Below are positions 35,433 to 42,962 of a DNA stretch of 64,000 nt, one piece after another (within the stretch, counting starts at the first letter, position 1; the number at the start of each line of letters is the position of its first letter). Made by a program: the position numbers and the translations under genes. The stretch is from the NCBI GenBank assembly GCA_947165685.1, contig CAMVBK010000002.1, positions 1 to 64,000 of the forward strand, in the 5' to 3' direction. The notes under the pieces were generated by a model, which saw only the letters and a program-made list of their open reading frames with translations, was not told where the DNA came from and made no database searches. This DNA comes from F23-D06 sp947165685. GTDB lineage: Bacteria > Bacteroidota > Bacteroidia > Bacteroidales > WCHB1-69.

Positions 35433-38400
35433 CTATTTGTCCAACGCATCCAGCTCTGCAATTTTCCCTTGCGCCATTTTCACCAAATCCTCGCCGCCGT
35501 AATTGTCAACGATGCTCTGGTAAGTGTGGCGGGCCTGGAAGTAGTTGCCCTTGGCTTTGTAGAGGTCTCCATAGAGGATGAACGTGCGGGCATACCAATA
35601 TTCGGAAGAATAGTCGCTGCCGAGGATGGCCTTGATCCGTGCCTCGCAGTCGTCAAGATTCTTGTCGTGGTTGAGGGCGATGTCGGCCAAGTGATAGGCG
35701 GCTTCGGCGCACAGGTCGTTGCTTCCCTTGGGCATCAGTTGGCCATAGTAGCTCTTCGCGGTGATCACTTCGTTGAGTTCCATGGCCGAGTTACCGGCAA
35801 TCAGCAACGCCTCCGACAACAGGTCCTGGTCGGGCTGGTTGGCCCGGATGATGTTTTCCGCACTGGTCAGCGCCGACCGATACTCTTTCAGGAAGTAGGC
35901 GCAGCGCATGGCCCCGTTGTTGGCGTAGAGAATTTCCTCCTCCGCCGTGGTGTTCTCCATCAACTTGTTGAAGTAGGTCAGCGCCTTGGCATATTTCTTG
36001 TCATTATATAATATGGATGCGGCCTTGTGCAACGCAGTGACATTGTACTCAGTCTTGTATTTCTTGATAATCGCCTCATAGTCCGCCAAAGCGTCATCAT
36101 AGCGGCGCATGCCATACTCACACTCACCCTTGTAGAAATGGGCCTTCGCCACGAAGGAGCCGTTCGGGAACTGACGGAGGTAGTCCTCACATGCGGCAAT
36201 GGAGGCCTCGCAGTCGCCCCGGTTGTACTTGGTCTCGGCAGCCTTGAAGGCGATGGAATCCTGACGGTCTGCGGAGATGTTCATGTTCTTGGAACGCACA
36301 TAATCGAAAAACTCGCTGGTATTGCCGTTTTCCGTGTAAATGGTTTCCAAGTTGGCCAGTGCATCCTTGGCCTCCTGAGATCCAGGATAGGTTTCCACCA
36401 CATATTTGTAGGTGGAGATAGCCATCTGCGGATTGTCGCTGTTCAGGTAGGCCTGGGCCAGACGAGTATGCGCCTGACGGATATATTGGCTCTTGGGATG
36501 ATTCTTGATGAAGGACTTGTAGGCGGAAATGGCACTCGCATAGTCATTTTGCGTATGATACGTCACCGCGAGGTCATACTCCGCATCATCCTTATAACTC
36601 GTTGAAGGATAAGAGTTCAGCAATCTCTCCAATGTCTGGATTTTCTTGTTGTTATTTCTTTGGTAGCCGTAGCATTTCGCTAACTGGTAAACGGCATAGT
36701 CGGCATTCGACTGCCCCAGGCGCTCACACTGATCATAGTACTTGATAGCATTCGCCAAATCCTGTTGCATGAAGTAGCAATCCGCCAAACGCGCCGATGC
36801 ATCCGCCTGAATATCAAGATCCCCCGAATTTTTCGACTTGTTCAGATAGGTCTTGAACTGGTTGCCTGCATCTTTGTAGCGTTTCATCTTCAACGCAGCA
36901 TAACCAAGTGAGTAATAAGAATTTACAAAATATTCGTTAGCCGACGCCCCATTGGTGTTCTGGTAGGTCTGAAAGGAGTAGTACGCATCTTTGTATTGCT
37001 CGTCGCGATATTGCGCCTCGGCTTTCCAATAGAGAGCGTCCAAGTGAGTCTTCTTGTCTGAAGGGGCCGACAACGTCTTGTTCAGCAACGTAACGGCATC
37101 CTTGTTGTTCTTGTTGTTAATCTGCTCCAACGCGCGGTTGTAGGTGCAGCGCTGATAGGCCTTGAGGATAGCGGGGCTCTTCGACTTCAGTTTCTCGATA
37201 GAGGAGATGGCAGCCTGGTAGTTCTTGGTAGAAAGGTAGATACGGGAAAGATAGTCGGCGGCCTCTTCACTATGCTTCGCGTGCGGGTATTGGTTCAGAT
37301 ACTCCTGAAGAGCCTCGATGCCGTTGTTGAACGGGCTGGTGGATGTTTCGCACTGCAATTTGGCGTAGTTGAACATCGACTCCTCCTTCACCACAGGGTC
37401 GTAATCATACTTGGAAGCCTCCCTGAAGCTCTGCGCCGCAAGGGTGCGTTGGCCGGTCTTCATATAGCAGTCGGCAATGAGGAAATAGCACTGCTGGGTC
37501 ATCGCGTCTGGCTCCTTGTCGTTGGCGGCGCGGGAGAAGTCATCAATGGCTTCGTTGTATCGCTGCACCCGATAGTCGGTGAACCCCATCGCGAAATAGT
37601 CGTTTCTATCCAATGTTATCTGCTTGTTATCCTGCAACTTGGCAAAATTTTCCGCCGCTTCTTCATATTGATTGAGGTTATACTGCGACAAGGCCACGCA
37701 GCGCACCACCTGCGACTGGTTCTGGTCTTTCGGAGTGTTCACCTCGGGTGCCACCTCCATCACCTTCTCATACTGCCCATCTTTGAAGTAGATCTGGGTC
37801 AGGAAGTACGGCACCTCATCCTTGAACTCGGGGTTGTCTTTCAGCAGGAGAAAGTCCTCCAGTGCAGCGTCATATTGTTCCGCCTGGTAGGCCATGTACG
37901 CCAAGTAATAGATGCTGCGGTCTTTGTAGGCACCCTCTTCCTCTCGCGCCTTGCGGAACATCATCTTCGCGTTGTCGTAATCCTTGGTCATGAAATAGGC
38001 GTACCCTTTCTTGAAATGGTACTCCTGCACATTCTCGGGTTGGATTTCCGACTCGTAAATCTCGTCGAACTGCTCGATGGTTTTCTTGTAGTTTTTCCGC
38101 GCGAAGTAGAAACGGCCGAGGTAGAAACGGGCTTCGGGCACGGAAGTGTGCACAGGATAACGGTCGATGAAGGTCTGGAGCAGGTAACCGGCATCCTGAT
38201 TGTCGAGCTTGGCCGCGCAAACTCCCTGATAGAAAAGGGAATTGGTCTTCAAGTCGTGCTGCTTGTCCTCAGTACTCTCATACACATATTTGAAGTACTG
38301 CTGCGCCGACCCATACTTCTCCTTGTTGAACAGATCCACCGCCGTCTGATACTCGTACTGCGGTGACTTGAAATTCTCCGTGCGCTGCGAAAAGGCAGTC

Positions 38401-38456
38401 TGGACGGCAAAAAAGCCTGTTGTCAAGAGCAACAGGACTGCTTTAGAAACTTTCAT
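35433..38456 (-). CDS. large TPR-repeat periplasmic protein
   Basis: A 1007-residue protein with a signal peptide (VLLLLTTGFFAVQTAFSQ) and tetratricopeptide repeats along nearly its whole length, for example YQTAVDLFNKEKYGSAQQYF, ARFYLGRFYFARKNYKKTIE and AVTYHTQNDYASAISAYKSF. Such solenoids act as scaffolds or as BamD/YbgF-like assembly factors. The ATG at 38456 is preferred to a GTG three codons upstream. It leads the operon with the barrel and the Rieske-like lipoprotein, and a -7 box lies at 38491-38498. Confidence 0.88.
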   Translation of the reverse strand: MKVSKAVLLLLTTGFFAVQTAFSQRTENFKSPQYEYQTAVDLFNKEKYGSAQQYFKYVYESTEDKQHDLKTNSLFYQGVCAAKLDNQDAGYLLQTFIDRYPVHTSVPEARFYLGRFYFARKNYKKTIEQFDEIYESEIQPENVQEYHFKKGYAYFMTKDYDNAKMMFRKAREEEGAYKDRSIYYLAYMAYQAEQYDAALEDFLLLKDNPEFKDEVPYFLTQIYFKDGQYEKVMEVAPEVNTPKDQNQSQVVRCVALSQYNLNQYEEAAENFAKLQDNKQITLDRNDYFAMGFTDYRVQRYNEAIDDFSRAANDKEPDAMTQQCYFLIADCYMKTGQRTLAAQSFREASKYDYDPVVKEESMFNYAKLQCETSTSPFNNGIEALQEYLNQYPHAKHSEEAADYLSRIYLSTKNYQAAISSIEKLKSKSPAILKAYQRCTYNRALEQINNKNNKDAVTLLNKTLSAPSDKKTHLDALYWKAEAQYRDEQYKDAYYSFQTYQNTNGASANEYFVNSYYSLGYAALKMKRYKDAGNQFKTYLNKSKNSGDLDIQADASARLADCYFMQQDLANAIKYYDQCERLGQSNADYAVYQLAKCYGYQRNNNKKIQTLERLLNSYPSTSYKDDAEYDLAVTYHTQNDYASAISAYKSFIKNHPKSQYIRQAHTRLAQAYLNSDNPQMAISTYKYVVETYPGSQEAKDALANLETIYTENGNTSEFFDYVRSKNMNISADRQDSIAFKAAETKYNRGDCEASIAACEDYLRQFPNGSFVAKAHFYKGECEYGMRRYDDALADYEAIIKKYKTEYNVTALHKAASILYNDKKYAKALTYFNKLMENTTAEEEILYANNGAMRCAYFLKEYRSALTSAENIIRANQPDQDLLSEALLIAGNSAMELNEVITAKSYYGQLMPKGSNDLCAEAAYHLADIALNHDKNLDDCEARIKAILGSDYSSEYWYARTFILYGDLYKAKGNYFQARHTYQSIVDNYGGEDLVKMAQGKIAELDALDK

Positions 38457-38490
38457 ATAGTTCACTGATTATAACCTAATTTAAAACGAA

Positions 38491-38498
38491 CAAAGATA
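38491..38498 (-). promoter_or_regulatory. -7 box TATCTTTG of the TPR operon
   Basis: Exact TAnnTTTG match 34 bases upstream of the ATG at 38456. Confidence 0.5.
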
Positions 38499-38608
38499 CA
38501 ACTTTCAAAAAGCGGATTCTTGCCCGCAAAAAATTACTTATAAACAGCGGATTTTTAATTTTATTGCACTTCGGCAAGCGAAATCAGGCACCCGCTAACC
38601 GTTAACAA

Positions 38609-39397
38609 CTAATAGATATACGGAAAAATCTTGTAGCGTTTCAGCGAGGTGAACTCTTCGCCGAAAAATTGGGTGTAGCGTTCATAGACCGCCTTGGCGC
38701 GCGGCACGATGTTGGCCATGCTCCACAAAAGGAACACTGCGCCCGAAACCGACCAGGTGAGGATGGCGAACCCCGCCCACTCCAAAATTTCCCCGAAATA
38801 ATTAGCGGAACTGATCCTGCGGAACATCCACCCCTGGGGGATATAGTAGTTGTTGTCGGTGACATCGCTGCGCAGATCGCGGATTACCCGGTCGGAATGC
38901 AGATTGACGACCATGCCGAACAGAAACAGCGCAGTGCCCGCGACAAACTGCGGCGACCAGAACCAAGAGACAGGATAGGCATCGGCGGGCGAGAAGAAAA
39001 AGAGCCAGCCACCTTGCATGATGGCGTTGAAAGTGTTGAAAATCATGCCCGTAACGATAATCGAGACCGGCATCTTGCTCTGCCCCTTCATCAGAAGCGG
39101 GAATATGAACGAACGCTGAAAATAGTGGAACTCGAAGAAACAGAACATGACACACGTCACCACATTGAACGGCTTCACCCCGGTGGCAAAAGAGATGAAG
39201 TAGAGAATCAGCATAGTGAAAAAGACCGGGCACTCCATGATGAACCAGCCCAAATTGCTGCGCACCGAAAATCCCCAGCGATTATTGAAGGTCATGCCGT
39301 ATGCAGGCGTGACAAACTGCAGCGTGATGAAGACAAGGATGCCCAAGATAGTCATCACAGGCAGCAGATAATGATAAAATTGCGCAAAAAGTTCCAT
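38609..39397 (-). CDS. steroid 5-alpha-reductase-like (DUF1295-type) membrane protein
   Basis: A 262-residue integral membrane protein with about six hydrophobic segments. The C-terminal block GWMFRRISSANYFGEILEWA is the hallmark of the 3-oxo-5-alpha-steroid 4-dehydrogenase family, where the residues around NYFGE bind NADPH. In bacteria the substrate is usually unknown. It lies 9 bases downstream of the glycosyltransferase and is probably cotranscribed. Confidence 0.88.
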   Translation of the reverse strand: MELFAQFYHYLLPVMTILGILVFITLQFVTPAYGMTFNNRWGFSVRSNLGWFIMECPVFFTMLILYFISFATGVKPFNVVTCVMFCFFEFHYFQRSFIFPLLMKGQSKMPVSIIVTGMIFNTFNAIMQGGWLFFFSPADAYPVSWFWSPQFVAGTALFLFGMVVNLHSDRVIRDLRSDVTDNNYYIPQGWMFRRISSANYFGEILEWAGFAILTWSVSGAVFLLWSMANIVPRAKAVYERYTQFFGEEFTSLKRYKIFPYIY

Positions 39398-39406
39398 TTT
39401 CAGCCG

Positions 39407-40417
39407 TTATTTAAACGATTTCCCGTCAAATATCTTCTTACGTTTCAGATAGTGCAACTTAACCACCGACTCCGGATAGCAGTCCTGGAAAGCAAGTTTA
39501 GGCAGGGTATTCCGCTTGGCAAAATAGTGCTTGTAGGTGCGTGCAAAGGTGAAAATGGCCTTATAGACGGCGAAGAAATCTCGTACATGACCCTGGGCCA
39601 GGAAGGAAAAAGCGGCAACCTGATCAAGGAAAAACCTCAGCACCAATGTCTTAGCGAGGCGTTCATCGGGAAGATTCTTGATGAGAAGATAGAGACTGTT
39701 GCGGAAATTCAGGAATGTTTTCATGGGGTTGTTCTTGGGAAGCGTACCGCCGCCGATGTGATAGACCACCGAAGCAGGGTTCACCTTGATCTTGTATCCG
39801 AGGTTCTTGATGCGCCAGCAAAAATCAATCTCCTCCATGTGGGCGAAAAAGTCATCGTCCAGACCGCCCATCGTGCGATAGACATCGCTACGCACGAACA
39901 TGGCCGCACCGGTCGCCCAGAAAACATCCGTCACCGTGTCATACTGCCCATGGTCTTTCTCCACATTCCCGAACACGCGGCCCCGGCAGAACGGGTAGCC
40001 ATATTTGTCGATATAGCCTCCGCTCGCCCCTGCATATTCGAACTCGTCGCGCCGGTTGTACGAGAGCAGCTTCGGCTGGACCGCTGCTATCTTCTCGTTG
40101 GCATCCATCTGCTCAATCACCGGCTCAATCCAGCCTTCCGTCACCTCGATGTCGGAGTTGAGCAGACAATAATAGGTGGCTTCGACCCGTTCCAGCGCAA
40201 GGTTGTAGCCTCTGGCAAAACCTTCGTTCCGGTCGTTCTGAAGCAAGCGCACCTGAGGGAAATGCTCCCGCAGAAACGACACGGAATCGTCAGTGGAGGC
40301 ATTGTCGCATACCACCGCCTCTGCATAGTCGGGAAGCGTTTTCAGCAATCCGGGGAGAAACCTCTCCAGGAATTTCCTCCCGTTCCAATTCAATATGACT
40401 ACGGCCAACTTCGACAT
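39407..40417 (-). CDS. family 2 glycosyltransferase
   Basis: A 336-residue GT2 enzyme starting at MSKLAVVILNWNG (ATG at 40417); an upstream start would lie before the promoter at 40443-40450. It shows the GT-A fold: VVILNWNG, CDNASTDDS, a FARGYNLALE block, the metal-binding LLNSDIEV and a later EIDFCWRIK catalytic-base region. It resembles rhamnosyl-type transferases, but donor and acceptor are unknown. It is divergent from rpsU. Confidence 0.9.
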   Translation of the reverse strand: MSKLAVVILNWNGRKFLERFLPGLLKTLPDYAEAVVCDNASTDDSVSFLREHFPQVRLLQNDRNEGFARGYNLALERVEATYYCLLNSDIEVTEGWIEPVIEQMDANEKIAAVQPKLLSYNRRDEFEYAGASGGYIDKYGYPFCRGRVFGNVEKDHGQYDTVTDVFWATGAAMFVRSDVYRTMGGLDDDFFAHMEEIDFCWRIKNLGYKIKVNPASVVYHIGGGTLPKNNPMKTFLNFRNSLYLLIKNLPDERLAKTLVLRFFLDQVAAFSFLAQGHVRDFFAVYKAIFTFARTYKHYFAKRNTLPKLAFQDCYPESVVKLHYLKRKKIFDGKSFK

Positions 40418-40442
40418 TGTTCCATAATTTACTTTGAAACTG

Positions 40443-40450
40443 CAAAAATA
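40443..40450 (-). promoter_or_regulatory. -7 box TATTTTTG of the glycosyltransferase
   Basis: Exact TAnnTTTG match 25 bases upstream of the ATG at 40417, back-to-back with the rpsU promoter. Confidence 0.55.
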
Positions 40451-40465
40451 AAAAAGTTTTCGCAA

Positions 40466-40495
40466 TTTGGCATATTAAAAAAAAATGTATTTTTG
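40466..40495 (+). promoter_or_regulatory. rpsU promoter (-33 TTTG, -7 TATTTTTG)
   Basis: TTTG at 40466-40469 and TATTTTTG at 40488-40495 are 18 bases apart, close to the Bacteroidota consensus. They lie 46 bases upstream of the rpsU ATG. Confidence 0.6.
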
Positions 40496-40541
40496 CCGCG
40501 CAAATTTTATTATTAACAATTTAAAGAAAGAGGTATTTTTT

Positions 40542-40736
40542 ATGATTATTGTTCCCATTAAAGAAGGCGAGTCCATCGACAAAGCGCTCAAGAAACTGAA
40601 AAAGAAATTCGACAAGATCGGCGTGAAGAAAGAAATCCGCGCCCGTCAGGAATTCACCAAAAAGAGCGTCATCAGACGGGAGCAATTGCGCAAGGCCATC
40701 TACGTCCAGCAGCTTCGCGCCGCTGAGAATGAATAA
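40542..40736 (+). CDS. rpsU: 30S ribosomal protein bS21
   Basis: A 64-residue basic protein beginning MIIVPIKEGESIDKALKKLK, the standard bS21. The start is the ATG at 40542; a longer frame reading from 40485 would overlap the promoter. In Bacteroidota bS21 is linked to the state of the 16S anti-Shine-Dalgarno tail. A strong terminator follows at 40761. Confidence 0.96.
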   Translation: MIIVPIKEGESIDKALKKLKKKFDKIGVKKEIRARQEFTKKSVIRREQLRKAIYVQQLRAAENE

Positions 40737-40760
40737 CAGACGGTTCTGCCAATCAACAAA

Positions 40761-40786
40761 ACAGGGACTCCACCCTGTTTTTTTTT
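40761..40786 (+). terminator. terminator after rpsU
   Basis: ACAGGG (40761-40766) pairs with CCCTGT (40773-40778), followed by a run of nine T. Confidence 0.85.
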
Positions 40787-40822
40787 GCCCATTAAACACC
40801 AAACTAACCTTTATAGACTCTA

Positions 40823-41707
40823 ATGCAGGATTTCATCGACTATCTCCGATACGAAAAGCGGGTGTCGCCACACACAGTAACCGCGTACGAGGAAGATTTG
40901 TCTCAGTTTTTCAGCTTCTTGCGCGAAAAATTGGAAGTTAATCAACTGCAGGATGTTCATACCGAGGACATCCGCGCTTGGATCATCTCCCTTTTGGAAG
41001 ACGAATCCTTGCAGGCAAAATCAGTGAACCGTAAACTCAGCGCAGTTCGGGCTTTTTATCGTTACAAATTGAAAATCAAGGAAATAACCATAAATCCAAC
41101 ACTATCACTTCGTGCCCCGAAAATTCCCAAAAAACTGCCCCAATTTGTCGATCAGAAAGACATGGCACATCTTTTCGATGACATCCCCTTTGAAGAAAGT
41201 TTCGAAGGCCTGCGCGACCGAACCATACTGGAATTGTTCTACGCCACCGGAATGCGTCTGTCGGAACTGCTAAACCTAAAAATTCAAGACATTCACATTC
41301 AAGAAAATACCGTGAAAGTGCTGGGCAAGCGAAACAAAGAACGAATCATTCCCTTCGGCAACCGACTGTCTGAGTTATTGACAATGTATTTGGAAAACTT
41401 GCAAAAAAAATTTTGCGAGGGAACGGAAAATAATTATATCTTTGTCACCGCAAACGGTAAACAACTTTACCCGAAGGCGGTCTATCGAATTGTTCGTAAA
41501 TATCTGGATATGGTGACCACAATAGACAAACGCAGCCCACACGTGATCCGGCACACGTTCGCGACCCATCTGCTGAACAACGGCGCGGACTTGAACGCCA
41601 TCAAGACCATTCTGGGCCACAGCAGTCTCGCCGCCACCCAGGTCTATACGCACAACTCCATAGAACAACTCAAATCCATTTACAAACAAGCTCATCCAAG
41701 AGCATAA
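40823..41707 (+). CDS. xerC: XerC/D-type tyrosine recombinase
   Basis: A 294-residue site-specific recombinase. The SAM-like N-terminal domain begins FIDYLRYEKRVSPHTVTAYE. The catalytic residues are visible in order: Arg in ATGMRLSELL (about 145), His-x-x-Arg in HVIRHTFATH (about 240-243), His in LGHSS (about 266) and the nucleophile Tyr in QVYTHNS (about 275). Length and position between rpsU and hpf match the chromosome-dimer-resolving recombinase of Bacteroidota rather than a mobile-element integrase. xerC versus xerD cannot be settled from sequence alone. Confidence 0.9.
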   Translation: MQDFIDYLRYEKRVSPHTVTAYEEDLSQFFSFLREKLEVNQLQDVHTEDIRAWIISLLEDESLQAKSVNRKLSAVRAFYRYKLKIKEITINPTLSLRAPKIPKKLPQFVDQKDMAHLFDDIPFEESFEGLRDRTILELFYATGMRLSELLNLKIQDIHIQENTVKVLGKRNKERIIPFGNRLSELLTMYLENLQKKFCEGTENNYIFVTANGKQLYPKAVYRIVRKYLDMVTTIDKRSPHVIRHTFATHLLNNGADLNAIKTILGHSSLAATQVYTHNSIEQLKSIYKQAHPRA

Positions 41708-41709
41708 AA

Positions 41710-41716
41710 AAGGAGG
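41710..41716 (+). promoter_or_regulatory. strong Shine-Dalgarno sequence before hpf
   Basis: AAGGAGG, a full anti-16S match, lies 5 bases before the ATG at 41722. This is unusual here, since nearly all other genes in the window lack one. Confidence 0.6.
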
Positions 41717-41721
41717 TTTTT

Positions 41722-42057
41722 ATGAAAATCAACATCAATTCCGTACATTTCAAGGCGGATCAGAAACTGGAAAACTTCATCACCGAAAAGGTGGAGAAGC
41801 TGAACAAACTGCACGACGGCATCATGGGTGCTGATGTTGCACTGAAGCTGGAGAACACCGAAGCGCCGGAAAACAAGACCGTTGACATTCGCATGAACGT
41901 CCGCGGCTACGATGCCCGCGCCGGCAAAACGGCCAAGTCCTTCGAAGAGGCCACTGATCTTGCCGTGGATGCCTTGAAAAAACAACTGCAGAAGAGCAAG
42001 GAAAAAGAACAGAACAAGAGACCTTCCGGAGAACTCTCTTTTGAAGAGAAGGAATAA
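41722..42057 (+). CDS. hpf: ribosome hibernation-promoting factor (HPF/RaiA family, short form)
   Basis: A 111-residue protein with the HPF fold: INSVHFKADQKLENFITEKVEKL, VALKLENTEAPENKTVDIRM and SFEEATDLAVDALKKQLQK. Proteins of this family bind the 30S subunit and block translation in resting cells. It lies 14 bases after xerC. In many Bacteroidales a tRNA cluster and tuf follow; here a terminator and a minus-strand gene follow instead. The perfect Shine-Dalgarno before it is unusual. Confidence 0.9.
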   Translation: MKININSVHFKADQKLENFITEKVEKLNKLHDGIMGADVALKLENTEAPENKTVDIRMNVRGYDARAGKTAKSFEEATDLAVDALKKQLQKSKEKEQNKRPSGELSFEEKE

Positions 42058-42082
42058 GCTGATATACAGCCTCTTAAAAAAA

Positions 42083-42115
42083 ATCCCGCTCGGCATTCGC
42101 CAAGCGGGATTTTTT
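42083..42115. terminator. bidirectional terminator between hpf and the exonuclease gene
   Basis: ATCCCGCT (42083-42090) and AGCGGGAT (42103-42110) form a perfect stem extended by GGC/GCC, with A and T runs on both sides, between convergent genes. Confidence 0.85.
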
Positions 42116-42135
42116 CGTTCTTCGCTATCCGCGGC

Positions 42136-42960
42136 CTATCTGGCAAACTTCTTCTCCAAGGAAACCTCATGATAGATTTGCGTAATGACCTCTTTCGTGT
42201 AAAGAGGAAAATCCGCCTTCATCATCCAATCATAATAGGCCGGCTCCACTTTGAAGACCTCGTTCACCGGCTTTGACTTGTGCTTGCCAAAGTTGAACAC
42301 CGGCCGCTGTTGGGCATCCATCACAATGTGCCCAGCCAAGTCCACCGTCTGACGCTCTGTCGTGAACGCACTCAATGCCTTCACGTCATTCTGCACAGGC
42401 ACATACGTGCGCTTGGTACGATTATCCGTATATTCCACACCATCGTACTTTTCCAACTGGGCTTTCAGCACCTCATACGTGGCACGGGTGTCAGCACTTG
42501 CCTGATGTGCGTCCTTGAGATCGCCATTACAATAAAATTTATAGGCCGCCACAAGATTACGAGGCTCCATCTTATGGAAAATATTCTGAACATCAATAAG
42601 ATAACGATTCCGCAAATCGAAACGACGACCACAGCGGAGAAACTCCTCCACCAACAACGGCACATCGAACTTGTTCGAATTAAAACCAGCCAGATCGGCA
42701 TCCCCGATGAATGCCATCAAATCGTCGGCAAGCTGCTCGAAAGTAGGCTTGTCGCGAACATCCTCGTCCGTAATGCCGTGAATGGCGGAACACTCCTCCG
42801 GAATCGGAACGCCGGGGTTGATCAACTCCGTCCGAGAGATTTCTTCGCCGTCCGGCATGACTTTGATCAGCGAAATTTCCACAATTTTGTCTTTCCCGAC
42901 ATTCAAGCCGGTTGTCTCCAAATCAAAAAAGACCAAAGGTCTGCTCAAGTTGAACTTCAT
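42136..42960 (-). CDS. DnaQ-like DEDDh 3'-5' exonuclease
   Basis: A 274-residue protein. Exo I is FDLETTGLN at about 12-20, followed by SAIHGIT (typical of the epsilon family), exo II GFNSNKFDVPLL near 94-105 and exo III HQASADTRATYEVLKA near 155, where the His-x-x-x-x-Asp pair completes DEDDh. It resembles the epsilon proofreading domain or RNase T-like proteins. About 80 C-terminal residues extend past the exonuclease core. It is the last gene of an operon with the T9SS cargo and PASTA genes (2-base gap). Confidence 0.88.
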   Translation of the reverse strand: MKFNLSRPLVFFDLETTGLNVGKDKIVEISLIKVMPDGEEISRTELINPGVPIPEECSAIHGITDEDVRDKPTFEQLADDLMAFIGDADLAGFNSNKFDVPLLVEEFLRCGRRFDLRNRYLIDVQNIFHKMEPRNLVAAYKFYCNGDLKDAHQASADTRATYEVLKAQLEKYDGVEYTDNRTKRTYVPVQNDVKALSAFTTERQTVDLAGHIVMDAQQRPVFNFGKHKSKPVNEVFKVEPAYYDWMMKADFPLYTKEVITQIYHEVSLEKKFAR

Positions 42961-42962
42961 AG

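Noticed and set aside
40823..41707. Tyrosine recombinase considered as an integrase of a mobile element
   Set aside because: It lies in the rpsU-xerC-hpf context with Xer-like length and no attachment repeats or mobile genes around it.
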